Of a stretch of 64,000 nt of DNA, positions 29,911 to 39,217 are shown one piece after another. A model generated the notes under the pieces. That model had not been told where the DNA came from. It saw nothing but the letters and a program-made list of their open reading frames with translations, and searched no databases. Each line of letters opens with the position of its first letter. Positions within the stretch are counted from its first letter, which is position 1. The DNA lies in assembly GCA_029233965.1 (NCBI GenBank), contig JARGOP010000004.1, positions 41,218-105,217 of the forward strand. Direction: 5' to 3'. Source of the DNA: Verrucomicrobiales bacterium. GTDB taxonomy: Bacteria > Verrucomicrobiota > Verrucomicrobiia > Verrucomicrobiales > DEV007. The translations under genes and the position numbers were made by a program.

Positions 29911-30552
29911 ATGGAAACCCAGTCCCCTGACACAATCCTCGACGCTCTCAAATGGCGCTACGCCACGAAAGTTTTTGATCCTGCGAAGAAAATTCCTGCT
30001 GATCAGTGGGCCGCATTGGAGGAATCGCTCGTTCTGACACCTTCCTCGTTTGGTCTTCAGCCCTGGGAGTTCGTCATTGTGGAAGACGCCGGGATTCGCG
30101 AGCAGCTTGTATCACACTCCTGGAATCAGCGTCAGGTCGCGGATGCCTCGCACCTGCTCGTGATCGCTCTGCGCACCGACGTCGACGAGGCCTACGTCGA
30201 TCATTTCGTGAAGCGGGTCGAGGAAGTTCGCGGCGAGCCCGGCTTCTCCGGCTATCGCGACATGATGGTCGGCTTTATCAATCAACTCGACGCCGAGGGC
30301 GTGAAACAGTGGGGGAAACTCCAAACCTACATCGCACTCGGCCAGTTCATGACGGTCGCGGCCATGATGGGAATCGATGCCTGTCCGATGGAGGGATTCG
30401 TCGCGGCAAAGTATGACGAGATTCTCGGATTCGCAGAGAAGAACCTGACGACCGCAGTGCTCTGCCCGGCCGGCTACCGCTCGGAGGAAGACAAATACGC
30501 AAGCCTTCCGAAAGTCCGTTTTGAGCAGGACGGTATGATTTCCAGAATCTGA
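29911..30552 (+). CDS. NAD(P)H-dependent nitroreductase (NfsB-like)
   Basis: ALKWRYATKVFDPAKKIPADQWAALEESLVLTPSSFGLQPWEFVIVED; GIDACPMEGF. Confidence 0.9.
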   Translation: METQSPDTILDALKWRYATKVFDPAKKIPADQWAALEESLVLTPSSFGLQPWEFVIVEDAGIREQLVSHSWNQRQVADASHLLVIALRTDVDEAYVDHFVKRVEEVRGEPGFSGYRDMMVGFINQLDAEGVKQWGKLQTYIALGQFMTVAAMMGIDACPMEGFVAAKYDEILGFAEKNLTTAVLCPAGYRSEEDKYASLPKVRFEQDGMISRI

Positions 30553-30661
30553 GCGAGCCTGCAACGTGATTCTATTACGGCAAAGCTGTTCCGTAGTCAC
30601 GCCATCCTTCCTCTCTTCATTCTAAAGGGATTACCCGTAAACTATCGGGTGGATCCTTCGG

Positions 30662-33600
30662 ATGAAGAAAACTTCGCTTACCCTCCTTTTCAGCTTTCTC
30701 ACGCTTCCCCTGGCTGCGGCGGAAGTGATCGATTTTAATCGCGACATCCGTCCGCTTTTATCCAATCGCTGCTTTGCCTGTCATGGACCGGACGAGGCCG
30801 AGCGGAAAGCCGACCTCCGACTCGACACACGGGAAGGGGCCCTCATGGACCTGGGCGGCTACGCTGCGCTGGCGCCCGGCAACGCCGATGAGAGCGAGTT
30901 GTTCTACCGGATCACTCTCGATGCAGACCATGAAGATCTCATGCCCCCCGAGGGCAAGGGACAGAAATTTACGGAATCCGAAGTGGAACTCATCAAGCGC
31001 TGGATCGAGCAGGACGGCCACTACGCGAATCACTGGTCCTACGATAAGCCGCAACGCCCTGAGGTGCCGACCGGAAAACGATCCGACTGGCCGAAGAACG
31101 AGATCGACGATTTCGTTCTCGCCCGTCTCGAAAGCGAAGGTCTCGAGCCGTCCCCGGAAGCGGACCGTTACGCTCTGGCGCGAAGGGCCTCACTGGACCT
31201 CATTGGACTTCCCCCAAGCTGGGAAGAGGTGATTCACTTCGTGAACGACGAGTCGCCCGACGCCTACGAAAAATACATCGATCACCTTCTCGCCAAGCCT
31301 GCCTATGGCGAACGCTGGGGCCGGGTCTGGCTCGACCTCGCCCGCTACGCCGACTCCGCCGGCTATGCTGACGACCGGGTCCGGACAATCTGGGCGTATC
31401 GCGATTATGTCATCAATGCCTTCAACGCGAACATGCCTTTCGATCAATTCACGATCGAGCAAATTGCGGGGGACCTTCTTGAAAACCCGACCCGCGACCA
31501 GCTCATCGCAACTGCCTTTCATCGCAACACAATGACCAACAGCGAAGGCGGCACGAATGACGAAGAGTTTCGCAACGAAGCCGTCGTCGACCGGGTCAAC
31601 ACGACGATGGCGACCTGGATGGGCACGACGATGGCCTGCGCCCAGTGCCACACCCATAAATTCGACCCCCTGACACACGCCGAATATTTTCAGCTCTTCG
31701 ACTTCTTCAACCAGAGCGAGGACGCTGACCACAAAGACGAACTGCCGATCCTCGATCTCTGGTCGGAGAAACAGGAGCAGGAAAAACAACACTGGCGCGA
31801 CGAAATTTCCCGCCTCAAAGAAGTCCTCGCGACCCCGACCGAAGCACTCGCGGCGGAGGAACTCACCTGGCGAAACGGGCTCAGCGAGGAGCCGGCCTGG
31901 TCTTCCCTGAAACCCCTTTCCGCGAAAGCGGACAAGATGAACCTCACGATCGACGAAGGGGGAACGATCCGGGCCTCCGGTGAAATCGCCGCGACCGACC
32001 GCTACCGCATTGAGTTCGCGCTGCCGAATGAGGCGACGACCCTTTCTGCGCTCCGTCTTGAGATTCCGGCAGATCAGACCTCAAATTTTGTCCTTTCCTC
32101 CCTCAGTGCGACATGGATCCCGCCGAAGAACCAACAGCCGGAAGCCCGCTACGTTCGGGTTTCGCTCCCCGGAAAAGACCGGATTCTTCATCTCGCTGAA
32201 ATCGAAGTTTTCTCAGGTGAAACCAACCTCGCCCTCTCCGGCACCGCGACCCAGAGTTCACTGGGGTCCGGCGGCGAAGCAAAACGGGCAAACGATGGAA
32301 ACACGGACGGCCTCTATGCCAACCTCTCCGTTTCCCACACCGCGACGGAGGCCAACCCCTGGCTCGAGATTGATCTCGGAAGACTTCACTCCATTGATCG
32401 CATCGCGATCTGGAATCGTACTGACGAAAGCGTGAGCGACCGCCTCAAAGGGTTCGAAGTCTCGCTTCTCGACGAAGCGCGCAAGCCGATCTGGAAGACA
32501 AGCCCTCCCGATCTCCCCGCTCCGAGTCTCGTCCTCACTCCGGGAGGACCGGTCCCCGTTTCCTTCGATGCCGTTTACGCAACCCATGAGCAGAAGGGCT
32601 TCGAAGCTTCCTCCATTCTCGCCGCGAAGCCGGATCCGAAAAAAGGATGGGCGATCGCCGGGGGCACCGGAAAAGCGCAGGAGCTGACCTTGACGCGAAA
32701 GTCCCCTCTCGAACTCACGGGCGGAAAGTTGGTCCTCACCCTTCCCCAGGAATCGGAACACAAACAGCATCTCATCCGGCACCTCTCGGCATCCTTCACC
32801 AACGCGAAAGAGATCTCCAGTTGGGCGGCGCTCCCGGCTGATGTGCGAACTTTCCTGAAGCGGGATGCGAAAGAACTGTCGGAAAAGGACGCGGCGCGAG
32901 TTTCCTCCTACTTTCGAAGCATCGCCCCCTCCCTCAGGGAGGAACGAACTTCCCTGACAAAACTCGAAAAACAGCTCGCGGAAGCGAAGCCGGAAACCAC
33001 GGTTCCGATCATGCGGGATCTGCCGCCTGAAAAACATCGCAAGACTTTTGTGCAACTCCGCGGCAGCTACCTGAGTCCCGGCGAAGAGGTTTCGGCAGGA
33101 GTTCCCGCCGCTTTCCACCCGCTTGAGGAAGGGGTCAAGCGCGACCGCCTCGCCCTCGCGAAGTGGCTCATCGACGACGACAACCCCCTCACCGCCCGTG
33201 TCATCGTGAACCGCTACTGGGAAGAGCTCTTTGGAATCGGTATCGTCGAGACGAGCGAAGAGTTCGGTTCCCAGGGAGAGCCGCCTTCTCATCCCGACCT
33301 TCTCGACTGGCTTGCGGTCGAGCTCCATGAAAACGGCTGGGACACGAAGCAGTTGCTTCGCAAGATCGCCCTCTCCGCGACCTACCGCCAGTCTTCGAAG
33401 ACGACGACGAAAGCTCACGATGCCGATCCATACAACCGCCTCCTCGCACGCGGCCCGCGTTTCCGCCTCTCCGCCGAACAGGTTCGCGACAACGCCCTCG
33501 CCGTGAGCGGGCTGCTCAGCGACAAGATGCACGGTCCCCCGGTCAAGCCACCCCAGCCGGAAATGGGCCTGAAGGCTGCCTTCGGAAGCGCAACCGACTG

Positions 33601-34084
33601 GGCCGACAGCAAAGGAGAGGACCGCTATCGCCGGGCGATCTACACTTCATGGCGACGGAGCAACCCCTACCCTTCCATGGCTACCTTCGACGCGCCGAAT
33701 CGAGAAGTCTGCACGGTGCGCCGGGGTCGCACGAACACGCCGCTGCAATCGCTCGTCACCCTGAACGATCCTGTCTACGTCGAAGCCGCGCAGGCTCTGG
33801 GGAGGCGGGCTCTCAGCGACGGAGGTGAATCGCTCGATGCGAAGATCACCTTTGCGATCCGCGAGAGTCTCGCCAGAGATCCAAAACCGGAGGAACTCGC
33901 CAGACTCCGCGACCTTTTCCAGTCGGCGAGAAACGAGTATGCCGCGATCCCTGACATGGCCACTGAAATCGCCGCGAATCCTCTCGGAGCGCTTCCGGAG
34001 GGAGCCGACGCGATCGACCAAGCCGCGTGGACCATCGTTGCGAACGTTATCCTGAACCTCGATGAAGTTTTCCTGAAACGCTAA
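30662..34084 (+). CDS. PSD1 domain protein: planctomycete-type cytochrome c / DUF1549 / discoidin-like / DUF1553
   Basis: IRPLLSNRCFACHGPDEAERKADLRLDT (CxxCH); WGRVWLDLARYADSAGYADD; MACAQCHTHKFDPLTHAEYF; ARYVRVSLPG...LHLAEIEVFSGETNLALSGTATQSS F5/8-like insert; C-terminal NRYWEELFGIGIVETSEEFGSQGEPPSHPDLLDWLA. Confidence 0.95.
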   Translation: MKKTSLTLLFSFLTLPLAAAEVIDFNRDIRPLLSNRCFACHGPDEAERKADLRLDTREGALMDLGGYAALAPGNADESELFYRITLDADHEDLMPPEGKGQKFTESEVELIKRWIEQDGHYANHWSYDKPQRPEVPTGKRSDWPKNEIDDFVLARLESEGLEPSPEADRYALARRASLDLIGLPPSWEEVIHFVNDESPDAYEKYIDHLLAKPAYGERWGRVWLDLARYADSAGYADDRVRTIWAYRDYVINAFNANMPFDQFTIEQIAGDLLENPTRDQLIATAFHRNTMTNSEGGTNDEEFRNEAVVDRVNTTMATWMGTTMACAQCHTHKFDPLTHAEYFQLFDFFNQSEDADHKDELPILDLWSEKQEQEKQHWRDEISRLKEVLATPTEALAAEELTWRNGLSEEPAWSSLKPLSAKADKMNLTIDEGGTIRASGEIAATDRYRIEFALPNEATTLSALRLEIPADQTSNFVLSSLSATWIPPKNQQPEARYVRVSLPGKDRILHLAEIEVFSGETNLALSGTATQSSLGSGGEAKRANDGNTDGLYANLSVSHTATEANPWLEIDLGRLHSIDRIAIWNRTDESVSDRLKGFEVSLLDEARKPIWKTSPPDLPAPSLVLTPGGPVPVSFDAVYATHEQKGFEASSILAAKPDPKKGWAIAGGTGKAQELTLTRKSPLELTGGKLVLTLPQESEHKQHLIRHLSASFTNAKEISSWAALPADVRTFLKRDAKELSEKDAARVSSYFRSIAPSLREERTSLTKLEKQLAEAKPETTVPIMRDLPPEKHRKTFVQLRGSYLSPGEEVSAGVPAAFHPLEEGVKRDRLALAKWLIDDDNPLTARVIVNRYWEELFGIGIVETSEEFGSQGEPPSHPDLLDWLAVELHENGWDTKQLLRKIALSATYRQSSKTTTKAHDADPYNRLLARGPRFRLSAEQVRDNALAVSGLLSDKMHGPPVKPPQPEMGLKAAFGSATDWADSKGEDRYRRAIYTSWRRSNPYPSMATFDAPNREVCTVRRGRTNTPLQSLVTLNDPVYVEAAQALGRRALSDGGESLDAKITFAIRESLARDPKPEELARLRDLFQSARNEYAAIPDMATEIAANPLGALPEGADAIDQAAWTIVANVILNLDEVFLKR

Positions 34085-34096
34085 GGACCCACGATC

Positions 34097-35542
34097 ATGA
34101 ATCCCCAGCTCGAACGCATTCAGTTTCAAACCCGCCGGCATTTTCTTCGCCACTCCACGGCGGGACTTGGAGGCATCGCCCTCAACGCGATGATGGCCAA
34201 CGATCTCGCGCGGGGAGCAGCGCCGGAACCGCTCTCGGAAAAGAAACCGCACTTCGCCGCGAAAGCGAAGCGGGTCATCTACCTGCACATGACCGGTTCG
34301 CCTCCGAACCTCGACCTCTTCGACTACAAACCCGAGCTGTCGAAATTCGACGGGAAGGATTGCCCGGACGAGTTTCTCGAAGGCAAAACCTTCGCTTTCA
34401 CCTCCGGTACCCCCAAGCTCATGGGCTCACCGCGGGAATGGTCGCAACACGGGAAGAGCGGCATGTGGATGTCCGATGCCGTGCCTCACTTTCACGGCAT
34501 CGCCGACGATCTCTGCATGGTGCACTCAATGCACACCGATCAGTTCAATCACGCTCCCGCCGAGCTCCTCGTCTACACCGGCTCGCCACGGGCGGGACGT
34601 CCTTCGCTCGGTTCGTGGGCGACTTACGGACTGGGAAGCGAAAATGAAAACCTGCCCGGCTTTGTCGTCCTGATTTCCAGCGGGGTGCAGCCAAACGGAG
34701 GCAAGGCCTCATTCGGGTCCGGCTTTCTGCCTTCGGTCTATCAGGGGGTCCAATGCCGCTCCAAGGGAGACCCGGTTCTCTACTCTTCGAACCCCCCGGG
34801 AATGGATCGCGAGATGCGCCGCAAAACGCTCGATGCAATCCGCGACCTCAACGAGCTGCAGGCATCAGAAATGGGGCACCCCGAAACCCTGACACGCATC
34901 TCACAGTACGAGCTCGCCTTCCGCATGCAAACCGCCGTGCCGGAAGTGATGGATATTTCGAAGGAGTCGCCGAAAACGCTCGAAACCTACGGAGCGGTAC
35001 CCGGTGAGGCCAGCCTCGCCAACAACTGCCTTCTCGCGCGGCGGCTCGTGGAATCCGGCGTCCGTTTCGTGCAGCTTTTTGACTGGGGCTGGGACTTTCA
35101 CGGCACCCGGGCCGACTCCGGGATCACCGACGGGCTCACGAAGAAATGCGCGACGATGGACAAGCCGGTCGCGGCTCTCATCAATGACCTGAAGGAACGC
35201 GGGCTTCTCGACGAAACGCTCATCGTCTGGGGCGGTGAGTTCGGGCGCACCCCCTTCCGCGAAGGACGCACCGCCAATTCAGACGTGCTTGGTCGCGATC
35301 ACTTTCCGGATGCCTTCACGATGTGGATGGCCGGAGGCGGCGTGAAAGGCGGGCTCGACTACGGGGCCTCGGATGAGCTGGGCTTCTCCGTCGCCGAGAA
35401 GCCGGTCCACGTGCACGATCTCCAGGCTACGATTCTGCATCAGTTAGGCTTTGACCACGAGCAATTGACCTATCGCTTTCAGGGACGCGACTTCCGCCTC
35501 ACCGACGTACACGGCCACGTCGTGAAGGATCTGCTTTCTTAA
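34097..35542 (+). CDS. DUF1501 (sulfatase-like) Tat-exported protein
   Basis: RRHFLRHSTAGLGGIALNAMMA Tat signal; VIYLHMTGSPPNLDLFDYKPEL; WGGEFGRTPF; downstream of PSD1 as commonly seen. Confidence 0.95.
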   Translation: MNPQLERIQFQTRRHFLRHSTAGLGGIALNAMMANDLARGAAPEPLSEKKPHFAAKAKRVIYLHMTGSPPNLDLFDYKPELSKFDGKDCPDEFLEGKTFAFTSGTPKLMGSPREWSQHGKSGMWMSDAVPHFHGIADDLCMVHSMHTDQFNHAPAELLVYTGSPRAGRPSLGSWATYGLGSENENLPGFVVLISSGVQPNGGKASFGSGFLPSVYQGVQCRSKGDPVLYSSNPPGMDREMRRKTLDAIRDLNELQASEMGHPETLTRISQYELAFRMQTAVPEVMDISKESPKTLETYGAVPGEASLANNCLLARRLVESGVRFVQLFDWGWDFHGTRADSGITDGLTKKCATMDKPVAALINDLKERGLLDETLIVWGGEFGRTPFREGRTANSDVLGRDHFPDAFTMWMAGGGVKGGLDYGASDELGFSVAEKPVHVHDLQATILHQLGFDHEQLTYRFQGRDFRLTDVHGHVVKDLLS

Positions 35543-35545
35543 AAG

Positions 35546-35623
35546 GTTGGGGTAGGGCCTTCAGGCCCTTACGATGCCCCGGGGCCGGACCGATGAAGAA
35601 AGGGCTGAAGCCCTCACTCCAAC
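35546..35623. repeat. REP-like imperfect inverted repeat between convergent genes
   Basis: GTTGGGGTAGGGCCTTCAGGCCCTT ... AAGGGCTGAAGCCCTCACTCCAAC, spacer containing GCCCCGGGGC. Confidence 0.75.
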
Positions 35624-35639
35624 AGCAAAGATCGTCCCG

Positions 35640-37829
35640 CTACTCGCCGTAGACGGGCGGCTTCCAATCTTTCGGAAGTTTACCCTGAGGGCGAACGCCA
35701 TAGGCTCCAGCCGGAATGGGATGATCTTCGGCGGTCTGCAACGGAAGATCGTCTGGGAGGTGCTTGATCTTGAAATCTTTGTATTGAATCGTCATCGCAG
35801 GACCGACATGCACCTGCACCGCAAGGACGCCTTCGAGAGAGCGACCCTCTCTATCGAGGTCGATCAGGTCAGCGGTCTGATGACCATTGATCCAGTGCTG
35901 ATGGTGGTTCCCTTTCACGAGAACGCGATACTCGTGCCACTCGTTCGCGGGAAATTCCTTCACCGGCATCGTGCCGATGACCCACGGCTGCCCCTCTTCA
36001 TCTACAATGACCTTCTCGCCCGTGTGGGAAAGGATGCGGCGGCCCTTTTCCTCATAGAGCATCCCGTTGTAATTCGGATTGTTCGCGACGACGTCACACT
36101 GGTAGCCGGTCACGATATCGAGGTCGATTTCCGGAGCTGACTTGCCGCGATACTGCAGACCACTGTTGCCGCCCTCGGTGACTTTCACCTTCACCCGCAG
36201 GTCGAAGTTTTGGATCGTTGATCCTTTCCAGGTAATGAACCGGTTCATCTTGAGGGAACCGTCCGTCACTCCGGTAAGGATTCCGTCTTTGAGCGACCAG
36301 TATTTTGGATCGCCGTCCCACTGACTCTTCAGGTTTCGACCCGCGAGAAGATTCACGAATCCATCCTGTCCGGGCTTCACCGTCACCGCGGCGGACGCCT
36401 CCGGGTGCGGGACGGTCGAGGCCGTGAAAGGCTGCTTGAGAGGATCAAGCGGGCCTCCGAGCTCGGCGACCCGGGCCGTGGTGCGGTCGCGCATTTCTTT
36501 CAGCGTTTCCGCAAAGGCTGCATCGCCCGCCAGATTCACGAGTTCATCAGGGTCGTTTTCGAGATCGTGAAGGAACTCGTAATTGTCGTGGTCAAAGTAG
36601 CGGACATACTTGAATTTCGCATTCCGCAGTCCCTCGAAAGCGGGGATGCGGTTTCGGACCGCGAAGTGCTCGTGAAAGGACTCCGTTCGCCAGTCATCGG
36701 GCGTATTCGCTTCGACGATCGGCTTGAGACTGTGCCCCTGATAACGATCCGGAATTTCCACTCCGGCCCAGTCGAGGAAGGTGGCGGGCAGGTCGAGATT
36801 GAGGGCGATCGATTCGGTGACCTTGCCCTTTTCTTCATCGGCGACGCGGGGATCATGGACGATGAGGGGAACGCGGAGCGACTCTTCGTAGTGTGACCAC
36901 TTTCCGGCGAAGCCGCGATTCCCCATATGGTAACCGTTGTCCGCCGAGTACACTATGATCGTGTTATCGGCGAGGCCTGCTTCCTCCAGCGCTTCCTGGA
37001 AACGCCCGATCGCACCGTCGATACCGGTCACCATGCGATAGTAGGCCCGCATGTTCGTCTGATACTTTTCATCCGTATTCCAGCGCCAGAAGTAGCGCTC
37101 GCGATTGATCGTCGTTTTCAGAAAGTCAGGCTGGCTCTCGAAAATGGCAGGATCGTTGAGACGAGGGGGATACATCTCGATATCGTCGTAGAGCCCATCG
37201 ACGGCACGCGGCCACGGAAAGTGACCAATCCCGGGGCGGCGGTCGCTGTCCTCCGCATGACAGGCGTTGAACCACATGTTGAGGGCGAAAGGCTTGTCTT
37301 TCGGCTGGTTCCTGATGAACTCGATCCCGCGATCGACGATTACCTCGGTCTCATGGCGGAGCGTCCCATCGGGCTGTTCCTTGTAAAACGGATTGCGCCC
37401 AATCGCCTCGAACTCGTCAAAGTGAGAAGCCTCATCATACCCCTTTGGCATCTTCGCATGCCACTTGCCGAAGTAACCGGTGCGGTAGCCGTTTTCGCGA
37501 AGGATATCAGAGTAGAGCGTCTCGACTGCATCCGGTCGCGCCTGATCAGGATTGTCCGGCGTCCCGTAGCTGCGCCCGGTGAGGCCACTCAGAATGGTGG
37601 TCCGGCTCACCCAGCAAATGGAATGACTGACGAAGGCATTTTCAAAACGAATGCCGCCCTCGGCAAGCGCATCGATGTTGGGAGTCTGCACGATGGGGTT
37701 TCCGTAACAACCGATCGTGCTCGTGGTCTGATCGTCCGTGAAGAAGAAAACGATGTTGGGGCGATCATCCGCGAAAAGACTGCCGACCGAGAGCACGAAG
37801 GCACCAAGGAGAGTGAAAAGGGGTTTCAT
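35640..37829 (-). CDS. Sulfatase fused to C-terminal DUF1080 (3-keto-disaccharide hydrolase-type) domain
   Basis: RPNIVFFFTDDQTTSTIGCYGNPIVQTPNIDALAEGG; SICWVSRTTILSGLTGRS; C-terminal GFVNLLAGRNLKSQWDGDPKYWSLKDGILTG DUF1080. Confidence 0.92.
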   Translation of the reverse strand: MKPLFTLLGAFVLSVGSLFADDRPNIVFFFTDDQTTSTIGCYGNPIVQTPNIDALAEGGIRFENAFVSHSICWVSRTTILSGLTGRSYGTPDNPDQARPDAVETLYSDILRENGYRTGYFGKWHAKMPKGYDEASHFDEFEAIGRNPFYKEQPDGTLRHETEVIVDRGIEFIRNQPKDKPFALNMWFNACHAEDSDRRPGIGHFPWPRAVDGLYDDIEMYPPRLNDPAIFESQPDFLKTTINRERYFWRWNTDEKYQTNMRAYYRMVTGIDGAIGRFQEALEEAGLADNTIIVYSADNGYHMGNRGFAGKWSHYEESLRVPLIVHDPRVADEEKGKVTESIALNLDLPATFLDWAGVEIPDRYQGHSLKPIVEANTPDDWRTESFHEHFAVRNRIPAFEGLRNAKFKYVRYFDHDNYEFLHDLENDPDELVNLAGDAAFAETLKEMRDRTTARVAELGGPLDPLKQPFTASTVPHPEASAAVTVKPGQDGFVNLLAGRNLKSQWDGDPKYWSLKDGILTGVTDGSLKMNRFITWKGSTIQNFDLRVKVKVTEGGNSGLQYRGKSAPEIDLDIVTGYQCDVVANNPNYNGMLYEEKGRRILSHTGEKVIVDEEGQPWVIGTMPVKEFPANEWHEYRVLVKGNHHQHWINGHQTADLIDLDREGRSLEGVLAVQVHVGPAMTIQYKDFKIKHLPDDLPLQTAEDHPIPAGAYGVRPQGKLPKDWKPPVYGE

Positions 37830-37994
37830 AAGCCTGAATGAACCGGATTTGATGGATTCAAGCAATCAGCAAAGTAGGAGACTATGAGCCATTTTTGACG
37901 GGAATCGCACGAATTGTATCTCCGCCCTGGCAGAGATTGAATCAAGCCGGGTAAAATTCTTTCCCTTTTCGATCCCCTCGTGTTTCAATTGGGG

Positions 37995-38375
37995 ATGACC
38001 TTAATTAATTCCCCTCAAGCACCCGCCGCCGTTGGCCCCTACTCTCACGCCGCCCAGGTCGGGAACGTTCTTTTCTGCTCCGGCCAGATTCCGCTCGATC
38101 CTGAAACGATGAAAATCGTCGACGGCGGGATCGAAGCTCAGACGAAACAGGTCCTCGCCAACATCAAGGCGCTCCTCACCACGGTCGGGGCCAGCTTTGG
38201 AAATGTTGCCAAGTGCACCATTTTCCTGACCGACCTCGGTGACTTCGCGACGGTCAATGGACTCTACGAAGAAGCCTTCGGAAAGCACAAGCCGGCCCGT
38301 TCCACGATCCAGGTCGCGGCGCTTCCTCTCGGCGCCAACGTCGAGATTGAGTGCATCGTGGAAATGCCGATCTGA
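37995..38375 (+). CDS. ridA: RidA family enamine/imine deaminase
   Basis: NSPQAPAAVGPYSHAAQVGNVLFCSGQIPLDPE; KCTIFLTDLGDFATVNGLYEEAF; IECIVEMP. Confidence 0.95.
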   Translation: MTLINSPQAPAAVGPYSHAAQVGNVLFCSGQIPLDPETMKIVDGGIEAQTKQVLANIKALLTTVGASFGNVAKCTIFLTDLGDFATVNGLYEEAFGKHKPARSTIQVAALPLGANVEIECIVEMPI

Positions 38376-38393
38376 TCTTTTCCCGTCATTCGA

Positions 38394-39158
38394 ATGCGCC
38401 TCTGGCTCACCGTCCTCGCCGCGCTCTTTCTCACTCTCTCCCTTCGGGGGGATGAAGTGGAAAGAAGTATCGACGTCTACCTCCTCATCGGACAGTCGAA
38501 CATGGCGGGAAGGGCGGAACTCAGCGAATCCGATCGGGGTCCCATCGCGGGAGCCCTCCTTTTCAACGGCGAAGGCGAATGGGAACCGGCGGAGAATCCT
38601 CTCAACCGTTTTTCGACGATCCGGAAAGACATCAAGATGCAGCGCATGGGTCCCGGCTATGGGTTTGCCCGGGGCATGCATGTGCTCGATCCGGGCCGGG
38701 AAATCGGTCTCGTCGTGAATGCGAAAGGAGGCTCAGCCGTTGCTGAATGGCAGCCGGATCAGGTGTTCTTCGCGGAGGCGGTCGCAAGGACCAAAGCAGC
38801 TCTCGAAATGCCCGGCACAACGCTGAAAGGGATTCTCTGGCACCAGGGTGAGGCGGATGTTTCCAATGAAAACTACCTCAGGGAGCTCGCCCATGTCATT
38901 GCGGAACTCCGCCGCGCACTGGATGCCGACAACGTCCCCTTCGTGGCCGGACAACTCTTTGCCCCGTCCGATCAACCCGCAAGGATCGGATTCAACGAGA
39001 GGCTGACTGAAATTCACAAATACATTCCGGATTCCGCTTACGTCAGCTCGGAAACGCTGACCGCCACAGACACCGCCCACTTTGATTCCCCGAGTATGCG
39101 ACTGCTTGGACTGCGCTACGCCGAGCGCATGATTTCGCTCCGGAGACAAGGTGAGTAG
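38394..39158 (+). CDS. Secreted sialate O-acetylesterase-domain (SASA) protein
   Basis: YLLIGQSNMAGRAELSE; GILWHQGEADVSN; DTAHFDSPS. Confidence 0.9.
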   Translation: MRLWLTVLAALFLTLSLRGDEVERSIDVYLLIGQSNMAGRAELSESDRGPIAGALLFNGEGEWEPAENPLNRFSTIRKDIKMQRMGPGYGFARGMHVLDPGREIGLVVNAKGGSAVAEWQPDQVFFAEAVARTKAALEMPGTTLKGILWHQGEADVSNENYLRELAHVIAELRRALDADNVPFVAGQLFAPSDQPARIGFNERLTEIHKYIPDSAYVSSETLTATDTAHFDSPSMRLLGLRYAERMISLRRQGE

Positions 39159-39217
39159 CTCCTGAGTTCCCTGTTCACGCTCTTGTCGCGAGGGACGAAA
39201 AAAGGCAGGCTCGACAC

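Noticed and set aside
32258-33532. 424-aa minus-strand ORF
   Set aside because: Antisense to PSD1/DUF1553 gene.
36927-37841. 304-aa plus-strand ORF
   Set aside because: Antisense to the sulfatase-DUF1080 gene.
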